The notes: generated by a model from the sequence alone, not told the origin. Shown: positions 34,401 through 48,400, counted from the stretch's first letter. The stretch: DNA of 64,000 nt from Agapanthus africanus (GCA_030015575.1 JASDDO010000026.1:453693096-453757095); one strand, 5' to 3'. Program-made: numbers and translations.

Positions 34401-36652
34401 CACTAAGGCCAATTGTTGTAGTATCGCATACCCAACATCCCAAAAAGTCTCTCAAATTGCGTCTGGGAAGGGCCTTTGAGAGTGGATCCACCATGTTATT
34501 CTTCGTGTCAACTCTCCTGACCTCGATCTCCTGGAGATCAACTATCTCCCGGATCAGGTGATACCACATAAGAATATGTCTGGATCGCTGATTGCACCGG
34601 GGTTCCTTGGCCAAAGCCACAGCTCCATTGTTATCAAAATACAAGGGTATTGGAAGCCCAATGGATGGAAACACACCAAGTTCAGCTATGAACTTCTTCA
34701 TCCAGACATCCTCTTTGGCAGCATCGTTGGCAGCGATGTATTCAGCCTCCATCGTCGAGTCTGCCACGGTCTCTTGCTTGGAACTCTTCCAACATACCGC
34801 TCCTCCATTGAGGGTAAAGACAAAACCCGAGACCGACTTACTGTCGTCCTTATCACTCTAGAAGCTCGAATTGGTAAAAGACTCCACCTGGAGTTCTCCA
34901 TTACCATACACCAAGAACATTTCTTTAGTCCTTCTCAAGTACTTAAGAATGTTCTTCATAGTTGTCCAGTGATTCTCCCCAGGATCTGATTGATACCTGC
35001 TTACCACACTAAGTGCGTAAGCTATATCTGGTCTGGTACATAACATCGCATACATGATAGACCCGACTGCAGAAGCATGGAGTATCCCTTGCATGTGAGC
35101 CCTCTCCAAATCAATCTTGGGAGACATCTCTTTGGAGAGAGTGATTCCTGAGCAAGTGGGTAAATTTCCATGCTTGGAATCTTCCATACTAAACCTCTTT
35201 AGTATGGTGTCAATGTACCTATATTGGGACAATCCCAACATCCGCTTAGATTTATCTCTATAGATCTTAATCCCGAGGATGTAGGAGGCATCACCTAGAT
35301 CTTTCATGGAGAACCTTTATGATAAGAAGAGCTTGACCGAGTGTAGCATAGGAACATCATTTTTTATCAAGAGTATGTCATCCATGTACAATACAAGGAA
35401 GACAACCTTACTCTCTACTACCTTCTTGTATATATAAGGTTCATCTATGTTTTTGATGAAGTTAAACTCTTTGACCGCTAAATCAAAATAGATGTTCCAG
35501 CTCCACGATGCCTGCTTTAATCCGTAGATTGATTTAAGCAGCTTGCACACCTTTCCACTGCTCGCACTGTCTACGAAGCCCTCTGGCTGTATCATGTATA
35601 CACGCTCTTCTAAATCACCATTTAGAAAAGCGGTCTTGACATCCATCTGCCAGATTTCATAGTCATGGTATGCAGCAATGGCAAGTAGGATCCTGATGGA
35701 CTTAAGCATAGCCACTGGAGAAAAGGTTTCATCATAATCGACACTAGGTCGTTAACGAAAACCTTTTGCTACAAGTTTTGTTTTGAAAGTCTCAACTTTT
35801 CCATCTACACCAAGTTTCTTCTTAAAGATCCATTTGCTTCCGATGGGTTTTACCCCTTCAGGAGCAACTTCTAAAGTCCATACTTTGTTGGTGTACATTG
35901 ATTCCATTTCACATCGCATAGCATCCAGCCATTTCACAGAGTCCCCACTTGTGATGGCCTGCTCGAAACTAGTTGGGTCGTCATCTTCTATGATGCAATC
36001 CTCGCTCCCACCGGCTATGAGAAAACCGTTGTTTCTCTTAGGTGGATGAGGAACCCTACTAGATTTGCGGAGAGGCTACGGTTCGTTGTGGACTATTGGA
36101 TCCTCTGGTTCTACCAAATCATCAGTTGTAGTTTGTGTAGCTGGAACTTCTTCCAGTTCTACCTCATTACCACTAATTTCTTTCACAAGAAATTCCTTTT
36201 CTAAAAAGGCGGCATTCCTAGAAACAAACACTTTTTTTTCTCGGTGTGGTAGAAGATATACCCTCGTGAATGTTTGGGATATCCAACAAACTTACACTGA
36301 ACAGACATTGCCTCGAGTTTGTCCGGATTTAGCTTTTTAACATAGGCCGGACAACCCCACATCTTAATGAAATTAAGACATGGTCTCTTCCCCTCCCATA
36401 TCTCATATGGAGTGGTAGGCACTAATTTGGTTGGAACTCTATCCAATAGGTATTCAGCTGTCTCAAATGCATAACCCCAAAAGGAAATAAGTAACTCAGC
36501 ATTACTCATCATAGATCGCACCATATCTAATAGGGTGCGATTCCTCCGCTCCGATACACCGTTGTGTTGTGCTGTATATGGAGGAGTAAGCTGAAAGAGA
36601 ATCCCATTCTCTTTTAGATAGTCATGGAATTCAGTGCTCAAGTATTCTCCTC
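34401..36652 (-). pseudogene. Integrase (partial)-RT-RNase H of Ty1/copia element C
   Basis: Polyprotein fragment of the Tork/Angela type. The integrase C-terminal half is visible (GEYLSTEFHDYLKENGI near 36640, QHNGVSERRNRTLLDMVRSMM near 36540, with the catalytic Glu in SERRNR). It is followed by RT with QMDVKTAFLNGDLEE near 35640 and YMDDILLIKND near 35380, and RNase H with WKSSKQ and STMEAEY near 34750. Breaks are a +1 frameshift in an eight-T run at 36232-36239, a TAG near 36077, a TAA at 35752, a TAA at 35317 and a TAG at 34858. The upstream integrase, protease and gag are cut off by D at about 36653. Confidence 0.9.
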
Positions 36653-36952
36653 TGTTTCCTGATTTAGAATCAGGAAAGCCCACGGAAGAGGCTTCAGAAA
36701 AGGGTCACGTGCTTACACGTGACCAGCAGTCACGTGTTGGCACGTGACATCTAAAAGCATCGGCAAGGCAAATTCAGCTTCCCGACTACATCAAAGAAAA
36801 GGGCTTCAGAAAGGGTCACGTGCTCCCACGTGACCTGGGTCACGTGTTGGCACGTGACAATTAGAAATGGCTTCAAAGGCAAACCGGTTCCCTGATCAAA
36901 TCAAAGAAAAGGCTTCAGAAGAGGTCACGTGCTCCCACGTGACCAGGGTCAC
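36653..36952 (+). repeat. Left part of 5' LTR of Tat-like element D
   Basis: Starts at the TG where C's integrase frame stops making sense. The first 25 bases form a hairpin with 10-bp arms TTTCCTGATT and AATCAGGAAA (36655-36677, loop TAG). Five complete GTCACGTG/CACGTGAC hairpins follow at 36703, 36729, 36814, 36839 and 36923. B splits a sixth at 36952, and the LTR resumes at 56849 with matching sequence. The left end could be off by several bases. Confidence 0.7.
36703..36944. repeat. CACGTG hairpin array, left part
   Basis: Five hairpins with arms of 8-9 bp and 4-base loops, in two alternating forms: GGTCACGTG-(CTTA or CTCC)-CACGTGACC and GTCACGTG-TTGG-CACGTGAC. They recur in pairs about 110 bases apart, suggesting a repeat unit of about 110 bp that also contains GGCTTCAGAAA. 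Each arm contains a plant G-box (CACGTG). Confidence 0.95.
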
Positions 36953-39088
36953 TGTAAGTCTACGTTAGCGCCCCGGCCGTCAACAGACGCCAAATGCGGA
37001 ATAAAACCTTTTGAACTGGCGCTATCGTATACTTTAACCCGGATCTGCCATTATTGCTAAACTAACAAACTGTAAAGAGTGTAGAAAGGTTATACCGAAC
37101 GATCCGAGTCCTTCGTTTTTTAACCATCATCCCACGCTCCGTTGCGGCTGCTCCGATCTCGTCGAACTCCGATATCCTCGTCGAGGTGACACCACATCAC
37201 CGATTCTTTAAACGGGCTCCCGCCTCTGACTCGAGGCAACTCGATCGTCAAGTTTGCTAAAAGAGACGACCAAGAATTGATGTAGAGAATGAGTAGATGA
37301 CTTTGTCTCACTTCGTCCAAGTCCGTGGACGATCGGTTAATGAAGTTGCCGAAGGAATTTGGTGATGGAAAGAAAATGAAGTGATGAAATTTCCATGCAC
37401 CCAAATACTATCATATCTTTTCTACAAAATTAATCAAGCAAGCAAGTGAGTGAGGAGAGAGAGGGCCGGCCATTATATTGAAGGAGGGAGGTGATGGTAG
37501 GAGGAGGGAGGTGACCACAACAAGAAGCTTATCATGAACAAATATCTTAACCAATCCAAAACACATTAATGCAAATGGTGACTCAAATAAACACCTCATC
37601 TAGCCATTAATGAAACCATTAATGCACTAATGAGTCATGAAGCCTAGTCATCATCTAGAAGCTTCTAGAAGAATCCACACTCATCTCAAGAAAAGATAAA
37701 CCCGTCTTTAACCAAATGTTAAAAGACGGCTGATAGAAAACTGGAAACTGGCAACTTCCAAAAGTGATCCTGAAACGAATTTCAGGACAACCCCGAAACT
37801 GTATAAATATACCCGCATTTGTATTACGACCGAATACAAATGCAACTGAGACAAAGATATTATACCTACTCAATGTAATACTCGGATCCGGCTTAAACCA
37901 AAGCCGACCAGTATCATCTGCCCGAAAATCGACACGTGCGTAAACGCACGTGCATTTTCCGAACCCTGCCATAAAACCATACGGCCTCTACAACGTTTCG
38001 CCCGAAACTTGGGAAACTGTCTGTGGGGGACTCTAATGACTCTTCAGTACCCTGGCAGTGGGTTTAACCACAAACCGTCAGCAGCACTAGCTATGCGTAA
38101 CGGTTGCCCACGGACTGATCTCAAGGGAGGCTGATGAGCGCACTCAAGGGTGGCCGATGAGCTAACACATCCAGAAACCCTACTGAGCCTAACAGTGACA
38201 ATGTATATACAGTCCGGTCCGTTCGTCAATGAGTATCGCATATCCGCCTAGGGGGCTAGTAACGTCAGACCCCCAGAAGCAGTATAAGTCGTGTCGGAGT
38301 GTAGCCTAAAAACACCCTGAGATACTACTGGAGTACCTACCAGTAAATCTCCTGCCACGGCCGTGGGCTATGTGTAATGGCTCTCCTAGACACAGCACGA
38401 TCTCGCCCCCAATACCGGGAGAGACGAATCCCCTGCCGATCCGCTCACGTGCCTCCATATGGCTCGGGACTGTACCCAAAAGCTACCTGTTTGCACGACT
38501 CCTTTGAGCCGTGGTAGGGTAGAAATCAAAGCACAGTGGGAACTCACATGAGACAAATGACGACCTCAGGTCGATGAACTAACCTGTACACATGTCACCT
38601 GGGAACTGCTATCTGACGATAGGTATAGTACTAACTAGCTGATTCCCGGCGAGTCCTGTCCGGTGTACTCATAACCCAATGAGCACCTGTATACATCTTA
38701 GGTGATCCAACTGACACCAGTGGCTTGTGAGACCGGCCACCGCCCCTCGTCGAGGTCTCGACTGTATACACTAGTCTACTCCGGAGTATCGATGCCTTGT
38801 CTCGAAACTCCCACGACTAGGGACCTCAATCAAGGATATGCATATAAACTACCCAACTCTCACATATATGATCGCTATCATACTGTTGGTAGTAAAGCAA
38901 GATCCTAAGGGCTCTATCAAAGTGTAGCATGCAATCAGTCACCTGAACATGTACACGACTGATAAAGGCAAACCAGATAGTATACTATCATCTCGAGTAA
39001 GACTGTCCTACCGGGATAGGTCCTCCGCAATCATTGCAATCACGTACCTGCGATCCAATAATTGACTATGAGGGCACTATCTCCAACA
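36953..39088 (-). repeat. 3' LTR of B
   Basis: TGTAAGTCTACG to CTCCAACA. It contains the hairpin CACGTGCG/CGCACGTG with loop TAAA at 37933-37952, the block CTTTGAGCCGTGGTAGGG near 38502 and TATCGATGCC near 38788. The small frames within it recur unchanged in the partner LTR by duplication only. Confidence 0.95.
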
Positions 39089-39100
39089 ATCTCCCACTTG
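39089..39100 (-). other. Polypurine tract of B
   Basis: The - strand reads AAGTGGGAGAT next to the LTR start TGTTGGAG. Identical in A at 43389. Confidence 0.85.
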
Positions 39101-41149
39101 TACTCAAGGCTAATTATTGCAACGTCGACTACTCACAGCCCGTGTGAAACCGAACATCCAACTCCTCTACTAATCAGTTTCACAAAGCCCGTTTGTAAAA
39201 CTATTGTGTTCGAGAAATAGCCTCATTGAGTGGATCCGCCTAGAAGTATCTTTCTATATCTCTCTTAATCTCAAGTTCGCGGAGAAAGCCATCTCCCGAA
39301 TTGAGTAGTACCTGTCTTAGAATATGTCTGGATATCTGATGGGACCTAGTTCATAAATGAACTCCTTATCCAAACTTCTTAGACTGTATCGATCACTGAA
39401 CCTAATCAGTATCCGGCACCATGCCTCCCACAGTATTTTCTTGGATCACCTGTCTATAATACTGTCCCTCGTCAGAGGGAAAACTATAACTCTGACAATC
39501 ACTCTGTCATCCATGTCACCTTTGAAGCCTGGAATGATAACCGTCTCCCGAAAGAGGCTGCCGTTATCAAATCCGTAGAACATATACTAATGTTCTAAAA
39601 CTGCTTCCTTATGTTTCTCCAGGATTGGATTAATACAAACTTATTGCATCTAGTGCAAAAACAACATCTGGTGTGGTACTTGACATCTCATGATTGACTC
39701 AATTGCCTAAGCAAGTGATCTGCCAATCATGCACATCCCTCTCCCCTTTAGTCTATACGACACCTTTAGAGAGGGTGACTCCATCAGCTGCAGGTACACT
39801 ACCATGCTAGGAGTCAACTATTCTAAAAACAATTAGAATATCTGTCAAAGTACCCACATTGGGAAACTACCCAAATCCAGATCTAAAACTATAGATCTAG
39901 AAACCAGAATGTCAAATATTATATCCATATCCTGTCTGGAGAAACAACTGTGTGACGATCAGAGTACAACCGATCGTAGTATAGGAATTTTACTTCCTAC
40001 TCTGTGTATGTCATCCAAATACCATGACATCACACCCTACTACCTTCTTAACAGATCCATCCCTTATTCTGATGAAGTCAAACCTATGACTTTCACATCA
40101 AAAATAGATGATCTATCTCCGCTATAACTGCTCAAGTCTGTAAATAGACATAAGCTACTTGCCCACTATGCTTCCGATGCTCCCACTGACTACGACAACC
40201 CTCTGGCAGAATAATATACACGTACATTTCTAAAGCTAGTTTAGAACGACGCTATACTTATCCTCCTGCCTGGTCTCATAGTCTGGAACAACAGTAGTGT
40301 CAAGTCTGGGTAGATAAGAACCTCCCTATCATCGTCCTTGAGGCTACCGGAGTACCTCTCGGGTGTCTGAGGTTACCCACCAAATCTGCGGAGTGGCTAT
40401 TGGAATGTCAAACCTGATTGAATATATAGGTCCTATTAAATTTTCTGCAATCGTTCGCGGTTCTGGAATCACTTCCAGTTCTACCATGCTCCCACTACTG
40501 TTTTCTGAAAAAAATCCATTTTACTAAAACTGTGGCGAGTTAAGAACAATATCACTATTGATCTTCCAAATGGTAGTATATCAACCCTCGACATAGCCAG
40601 GGTCAACCCACAAACAGCCACTACAGAAACGTGCCCTGAGTTATCCAGAGTCTGGTTTTAAGCATAAGCTGGACAACTCCCCGTACCTTAATTTCTTTTA
40701 AGGTACGATCCATTCTATATCCAATACAGAAACTTTGGCACTTATTTAATTGGAACCATATTCAAATCATGCAGCTGTCTCCAGTGCATATCACTTTAAT
40801 GGAAAAAGGCTAATCAGCATTACTCAACTTAGGAATCCATCCAATTATGAGTAACCTGAAAGAGAAACACTTTTCTCAAAACCATCACTATCATCTGAAT
40901 ACCAATCACAAGAATCTACATCTTCGATCTCTTTGAAGAATCCCGATACTTGTGACACCTGGTTCTCTACTTTATTCTTATACCCACAACTTCTCAAAAC
41001 TTAGACCTTGTATTTCTACGAAACACTTGTCTAAATACTAGAGAAGTTATAAGTAAACAGAACATAGTACGAGGACCTACCCCTTTGTCCTGATGGACAC
41101 TGGACAACATACAATACTCTGTATAAGTCCGCTGAGTTAAACAACTCAT
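39101..41149 (-). pseudogene. Fossil copia pol of B, first part
   Basis: This is collinear with A at 43401-45435 and with the RNase H to integrase order of F1 and C, but no frame survives. Recognisable marks are TCCAGTTCTACCATGCTCCC near 40470 (the linker before RT, as at 36148 in C) and GGTTCTGGAATCACTTCCAG just before it. An RT palm remnant lies around 39900-40030, aligning with A's at 44025-44333. It breaks at the insertion of A. Confidence 0.7.
41145..41149. repeat. Target-site duplication of A, left copy
   Basis: CTCAT before TGTAAGTGC. The same five bases follow the other LTR at 51363-51367. Confidence 0.95.
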
Positions 41150-43388
41150 TGTAAGTGCACGGCGGGGCCCCGGCCGTCAATCCGACGGCGGATTGCGGAA
41201 GCGGTGAAAAACTTAAAACTTGCGGACTTAGCAAACCGGCACCACCGCGCACTAACCACCCGGATCGTAACCATTAACAAGTCTAAGCTAACTAGAAGAT
41301 GGGTTAGAGATATACCGACGATCCTAGTCCTCCGGTCTTCTCATCATGGTCCCGATCTCCTGCGGAAAATCCTGTTTCCTCCTCATCGCCGGAAGTGCAC
41401 CACATTGCCTACTTTGTTTACGGGCTCCCACCTCAATGCCGAGGCAACTCGGGCACGAAGCCGGCTACTCGACGTGCCCAAGATTTGCTGTAGAATGGAG
41501 TGTAGAGATCCATGTCTCATTTTGGGGTTAAGGAGGTGCCATTTGGTGGAGGAAAGAAGGGATTTTGGAGATCAACTAGAGAGCTCTTTTTCTTAGCACA
41601 ATATGAAAAATGCCATCCCATATGAATCAACCTCTCTCCACTAAAATGGCCGGCCCCCCATTTTACCATATGTGATTGGAGAGAGAAAGAACCAAGACAA
41701 GGGGGGTGGTTGGAAAGCAAAAAAATGATGAGGAAAAAACAAATGATCACCACAAATCCAACACACAAAGGCAACCATCATCTCATGCATGATGGCTTCA
41801 AAAAGTCAAGCCATCATGAGAAGAAGAAGAAGTCAAGTGATGGTGCTCATCATGAAAACCATCATGATACCAATAAATGCAAATACCCCCTCCACAAAAG
41901 CCTATTTGCAACAATGCAAATAAACCCTCCTCCACCAATCTTCGGCCAATGAACGGAATAATGGAAATTGGCCGAAACGGAAAGCAAACTGGCAACTCCA
42001 AAAAAAAAACTGGTCCCGTAATAAATTACAGGAAAAACCCCGATACTGTGCATACACACCCGCATCTGTATTTCGACCGAAATACAAATGCAATGAGACA
42101 AAATCTACACTGTACTATACTAGGATCCGGCTTAAACCAAAGCCGGCTAGTAATATCTGTTCGATCCTGATCCGTGCAATACCGCACGTATCTGATCGAA
42201 CCCTGCCATATAACCATACGGCCTATAGTACAAACTGTCCGATCCTGATCCGTGCAATACCGCACGTATCTGATCGGACCTTGCCATATCTCCATACGGC
42301 CTCTACAACCTTTCGCCCGAAAGCTGAGTAACAGAATGTGGGTGACTCTAAAGACTCGTCAACACCACGGTTGTGGATTTAACCACTAGCACGTCAGAGG
42401 TATAAGCCAATACGTAACGGGCTACCAGGTATTGACTAAAAGGGATGTCTGTGAGTGAACTCAGCCTGACAACCCTACTGAGCCTGTCAGTGACAATATC
42501 CGTGCAGTCCGGTCCGTTCGTCTATGAGTATCGCATGGCGGGCCTAGGGGGTTGGTAAAAGTCAGACCCCCAAAAGCGGTACAAGTCGTGTCGGAGTGTA
42601 GCCCAGAACACCCTGAGATACTACTGGAATACCTACCAGTAAATCTCCTTGCCTTGGCCAAGGACTTTGTGTAATGGCTCTCCTAGACACAGCACGACCT
42701 CACCCCCAAATACCGGGAGAGACGAACCCCTGAAGATACGCTCACTGCCTCCATGTGGCTCGGGACTGTACCCAACTAAAACCTGTTTGCACGACTCCTT
42801 TGAGCCGTGGTAGGGTAGTAATCAAAGTACAGTGGGAACTCACACGAGACAAATGACGATCCCCAGGTCGATGAACTAACCTGCACACATGTCACCAGGG
42901 AACTGCCATCTGACGTCTGGTATATGACCAACTAGCATGTTCCCGGCGAGTCCTGTCCGGTGTACTCATAACCCAATGAGCACCTGTATACATCTTAGGT
43001 GATCCAACTGACACCAGTGGCTTGTGAGACCGGCCACCGCCCCTCGTCGGGGTCTCGACTGTATACACTAGTCTACTAATGGAGTATCGATGCCCAGTCT
43101 CGAAACTCCCACGACTAGGAACCTTTTAAGGATAAGCTTATAGACCCCCAGCTCCCACTTATATGATCGCCCTCATACTGCTGGTGGTCAAGCAAGAATC
43201 CTAGGGGCTCTATCAACGTGTAATAGCGACGTGTCAGGTCACCTTAAACAGTACACGATGATAAAGGTAAACCAGATAGCATACTATCATCTCGAGTAAG
43301 ACTGTCCTACCGGGATAGGTCCTCCCTCAATCATTACAATCACGTACCTGTGACCTAATAATTGACTCTGAGGGCACTATCTCCAACA
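41150..43388 (-). repeat. 3' LTR of A
   Basis: TGTAAGTGCACG to CTCCAACA. It contains a 78-bp tandem duplication at 42157 and the copia-LTR blocks shared with B (CTTTGAGCCGTGGTAGGG near 42802). Several small frames (for example 41204-41596) recur in the other LTR by duplication. None resembles a known protein. Confidence 0.95.
42157..42312. repeat. 78-bp tandem duplication with internal hairpin
   Basis: Two units start at 42157 and 42235. Each has GATCCGTGC and GCACGTATC as arms around AATACC, framed by CGATC and GATCG. It corresponds in position to single hairpins in the B (37933) and F1 (19694) LTRs. The partner copy in the 5' LTR starts at 50131. Confidence 0.9.
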
Positions 43389-43400
43389 ATCTCCCACTTG
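43389..43400 (-). other. Polypurine tract of A
   Basis: The - strand reads AAGTGGGAGAT next to the LTR start TGTTGGAG. Its conservation fits recent mobility. Confidence 0.85.
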
Positions 43401-45435
43401 CACTCAAGGCTAATTATTGCGATGTCGCATACTCACAGCCCGTGTGATACCGAACATCCAACTCCTCTACTAGTCAGTCTCACAAAGCTCGTTTGCGGAA
43501 CTATTGCGTTCGAGGAATAGCCTCAGTGAGTGGATCCGCTTAGTTGTTTCTTTCTATGTCTCTCTATATCTCAAGTTCGCGAAGAAAGCCATCTCCCGAA
43601 AAGAGCAATACCTGTCTCAGAATATGTCTGGATGTCTGATGGGACCTAGCTCATAAATGAACTCCAAATCCAAACTTCTTAGACTGTATTGACAACTGAA
43701 CTTAATCAGTGTCCTGCGCGCCATGCCTCCCTCAGTATTGCCTTGGACCACCTGTCCAAAATACTGCCCCTCATCAGAAGGAAAACTATAACTCTGACAA
43801 CCTCCTTGTCGTCCATGTCACCTTGGAAGCCTGGAATGATAACTGTCTCCTGAATGAGGCTGTCGTTATCATCTCCCTAGAACATCCACTTATGTTCTAA
43901 AACTGCTTCCGACTGTTTCTCCAGGATTGGATTAATGTCAACTTATTGCATCTAGTGCAAGAACAACATCTGGTGTGGTACTCGACATCTCGCGATTGAC
44001 TCAATTGCCTGAGCAAGTGATCTGTCAATCATGCCCGTCCCTCTCCCCTTTAGTCTGTAAGACACCTTTGGAGAGGGTGACTCCATTACCTGCAGGTACA
44101 CTACCGTGCCAGGAGTCGCCCATCCTAAATACTCTTAGAATGCTGTCAAGTACCCTGATTGGGAAACCACCCAAATCTAGATCTAAGACCATAGATCTAG
44201 TAACCAGTATGTCTGATATAAAATCCATTTCCTTTGTGGAGAAACAACTGTGTGACGACCAAAGTATAACCGATCGTAGTGTAGGAGTTTCCTTTCCTAC
44301 TCTGTGTATATCATCCAAATACCAGGATATCACACCCTACTACCTTCTCAATAGATCCATCCCCTATTCTGATGAAGTCAAACCCATGACTGTCACGTCA
44401 GAAATAGATGATCTATCTCCGCTACATCTGCTTTAGTCTATAAATAGACATAAGCTACTTGTCCACCAATGCTTCCGCTGCTCCCACTGACTACGACAAC
44501 CCTCTGGCAGAGTCATATAGACGTACACTTCTAAAACTAGTTTAGAACGACGCTATACTCATCCTCCCACCGGGTCTCGCAGCCTGGAACAACAGCAATG
44601 GTAATTGTGGGTAAACAAGAACTTCCCTCTCACCGTCCTTGAGGCTACCGGAGTACCTCTCGGGTGCCTGAAGTTACCCACCTTATCTGCGGAGTGGCCA
44701 ATGGAATGTCAATCCAGATTGAATCTTTAGGTTCCTGTCAAATCTTCAGTAATCGTTTGTGGTTCTGGAATCACTTCCAGTTCTACCATACTCCCACTAC
44801 TGTTTTCTGAAAAAATCCATTTTTATTAAAACTGTGGCGAGTCTAGAACGATATTGCTATTGTCCATCCAGATGGTAGAAAGTCAACCCGCGTCATAGCC
44901 TGGGTCAACCCACAAACAGTCATTACTGAAACGTGCCTTGAGTTGTCCAGTGTCTGGTTTTAAGCATAAGCCGGACAACTCCCCGTACCTTAACATCGTT
45001 AAGATATGAACTGTTCTATATCCAATATAGAACCAGAGGCACTGATTTAATTGAACCAGATTCAAATCATGCAACTGTCTCCAGTGCATGTCAACTAAAT
45101 GGAAGGAGGCCGATCGGCGTTACTCAACTTAGGAATGCTTCCAATTATGAGTAACCTGAAAGAGAAGCAATTTCTCTTAATCACTACTAGCAACTGAATA
45201 CCATTGACAAGTATCTACATCTTCGATCACTTTGAAGAATCCCGATACTTGCTATACCTGGTTCTCTACTCTATTCAAATACCCATAACTTCTCAAAATT
45301 CGGACCCTGTGTTTCCACGAAACACCTGTCTAAAAACCAGAGAAGTCATAAGTAAACCGAATATAGTACGAGGACCAACCCCTCTGTCCTGATGGACCCT
45401 GGACAACATACAATACTCTGTATAAGTCCCTTGAG
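43401..45435 (-). pseudogene. Fossil copia pol of A
   Basis: The best-kept stretch is the RT palm at 44025-44333 on the - strand: WYLDDIHRVGKETPTLRSV aligns with YVDDILLIGNDIPMLQSV of F1, followed 80 residues later by GVTLSKG against GITISKE. An RNase H remnant around 43790-43860 reads GFQGDMDDKE where F1 has SFQSDKDDSK. Integrase traces lie near 44975 (CCGGACAACTCCCC, against CCGGACAACCCC in C). There are many stops and frame changes and no full motif set. Decay clearly predates the last transposition, since the LTRs are nearly identical. Confidence 0.75.
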
Positions 45436-48400
45436 TCTGATAACTCATTCACTGTGTGTCGTAGGTTGAAAACTGTACTTATGGTTAAGAAGAATTACAC
45501 CGCTGTTCAATGCTCCTTACCTAACCATCCATTGATATAGGTAAATGTCGTAGACATAATTTCAGAAAGGTATATCTCACTCTATGAAAATAGACGTACA
45601 GATATATCAATTTGAAATTGGTGCATAACAGCGGATATTCAAAACCAAATATTTGCCGACTGGCAAACAGCCCTGGTGATTTCCTCAAATATCACCGATT
45701 ACAACGAATCCTGATATAATGAGGATGATCACCCAATTCCCAATAACTTACTCCCACTCATCATCTGTAAAACCATACAGATGTGAGAATCATACCTGGT
45801 AAATACATACCCTGGAGCAAGTGTCTAATCGGGAAATCAGTTTTCTTTTAACATTATACAGTGAGACTGAAACATTGAAATGTTTCGATGGGGTATCCCG
45901 GTATTCCTAGTAATGCCCTTTCCATTATCCAGATTCACAACTGTAACCGTATAATTCTTTGCCACCTCTCCAAATCCCTTCATATGTCTTTAGTCTGTAC
46001 CTTCTGCACACCCTTTTATGCCAAATGGTTTTCTTCCTTCCCTACCGTACGGCACCAGCCTATGGTTTGGAAGAAGACTATCCAATAAGCATAATGGGTG
46101 TACTGTCCCAATCCTAGGAACACTCGCAATGAGAGAGGGTGAAGATAAAAGACAACCGAATAAACCTTATTCCTATTTCTCCTGAACCAGAATCCATCCC
46201 CGAACTGGAACAAGTTCCATTCGAGTTCGTATATAACCATACGATAGAGTATCCAAATAAACTGTGGATCTTCGTAGTGATACGGAGTGTCCTGGAGAAA
46301 TACAAAGGTGATGTGGGAGTGGTAACGAAATATTTGGTTTGGTCATGAATATCTGTTGCAATTTACTTTGCCCTCTTACTAATCCCTTGCTTTGTCTGAA
46401 CTTAATACCTTCTGCACACCATCGTTATGCTAATTGGTTTTCTTCATTCCCTACCGGTCGGCACCAGCCTAAGGTTTGGAAGAAGACAATCCAATTTGCG
46501 TAATAGGTGTACTACCCCTAAACCAAGGAGTACTCGTAACCTGAGAGAGGGTAAAAGGAAAAGACAACTGAATAATCCTATCCGTTTTCTCCAGAACCGG
46601 AAACCATCCTCGAATAAATTCTTTCGAGTTCGTATCTAACCATACGATGGTTTTGTCCAATGGAAGTGGACGTTCGTAGTAATACGGGGTGTCCTGGAGA
46701 AAAGGGTAAAAGTAGGAGTGGCAATGAGGTTAGCAACTCCGACAATCCAAAAGCCGGTGTTAAGAAGGTTCGGTCAACTTGGTCACTGAGTCATAGTCTT
46801 AGGGTCGGGTCAATGGTCGCTGCCAAAGAGAGAGAGAAAAGAAACACTCAGCGTGCACTCTAACCTAGATCAGAATGGTCACCAATTTATCTAATCTGGA
46901 ATCCTCCCACTGTACCTCAAATTCTCCTCCAAACCTGAAAGAAGAATTAGTCGGGGTCACCCGAGGAGTATACCAACTCATCAGTGGGAATCGGGATCCA
47001 ACTATCATTGCATGATAACGTGACGGAATCCGCTCACGCTATCACACTCCAGAAGGTATGCGCATATCTGGCAAGTTTCAGTTCTTTTGAAACTCCCGAT
47101 GTGATTTTTGCCCCATGCTCTTATGACCTTGGCGTGAGGTCAAAATATCATAAGTCACATGTCAAGTTCTGCCCGTCATTATCCAGGTTAATCTGAACCC
47201 ACCCGTACATACCCTTGACGTAGGCCAAAATAGTAGTACGACTGTCCCAAACCAACGCATCTATCTATGCAACAGATAAATACCCGGCAGCTACCAATCA
47301 CTATGCCTTGGCGTAAGGTCAAAATACATAGCTTGAATACTACCGAATATTTAACTGAAATGACGGAGGGCTACGAATGGTTTCTGGCGAAAACCTTTAA
47401 CGTAATGAACTTGATATCGTCGAAGGAACGGATAGCTTTTAAAAATATAGTGACGAAAACCTTCGCTAAAGAGGTCACTCCCGGTGAAGGGATCTCGGCT
47501 CTTTCCCCGTAGAATGGGGTGCAGGATATTCCAACTGAATACCACGGTGCAAAGCAAAAGCAATCGGCTATAGTGAAGTTAATGCCCTGACGCAAACTTT
47601 TGTCCAAGGGGTCACTCCCGGTGAAGGGATCTCGGCCCTTGCCTCGTCGACTGAGGAGCAGGATATTCCAACTGAATACCACGATGCAAAACAAAAGTAA
47701 ACGTCCTTGCAATAACAGCTTTTTGAAAAGTGTTCCAACAACATCAGATTAGGTTTGTTTTAACTTGCATTGATCCGAATCAATGCAGTCCCATCAATTG
47801 ATCACACCAAAAAGAACGAAAATATACTGATGTACGTATATGCCATCCGCATTCGCCACTGGGTCCCGTCATTACCCGTTAGGTTAGCTTACTAACGACA
47901 GAGCGGGGACTGGACTAGCGCGGATGCAAAACATATACGACATCTACTAATATATATACCAATATATAGTATTTCGCTCAAGGCGTGAATAAAATGCAAC
48001 ATCACAGAAATGTACAGCATCACAGAAACAATACAGATATCTGGGATCCCCGGGTTTCACAGAGCCACTACTGAAACCCGACGTTCCCCTGGTCGTGTGG
48101 ATAGCCTGTGCAACGAAAACCTAGACCCCTACGGGCGCGGCAAGTTACCCGCCAAAACCTGAAGCGAGGCAGCCCCCTTCAGCAACGTGAATGGACCACC
48201 CAGCACTTCACGGAATCCGGTAACTTGGGCACCCCTCCTGGGTCAACCTGTACCCCCTACGAGTGCGGCGAATAGCCCGCCAATTCCAGAGTGAAGCCCC
48301 CTCCGTCTCAATGCCATGAGATGCGGGCTTGTTGCCCCCTAGAACCCGGCTATCCGTGCACCCCTCCGCGGGGTAATCCTAGTACAGAAAGTAAAATATA

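Noticed and set aside
41204..41596. 130-codon + frame recurring at 49178-49555
   Set aside because: LTR duplicate of A. It runs antisense to the element and matches no known fold. Similarity between copies follows from their recent shared origin.
43975..44436. 153-codon + frame in A
   Set aside because: It is the antisense shadow of the fossil RT palm, which is recognisable on the - strand by YLDD and its spacing to later motifs.
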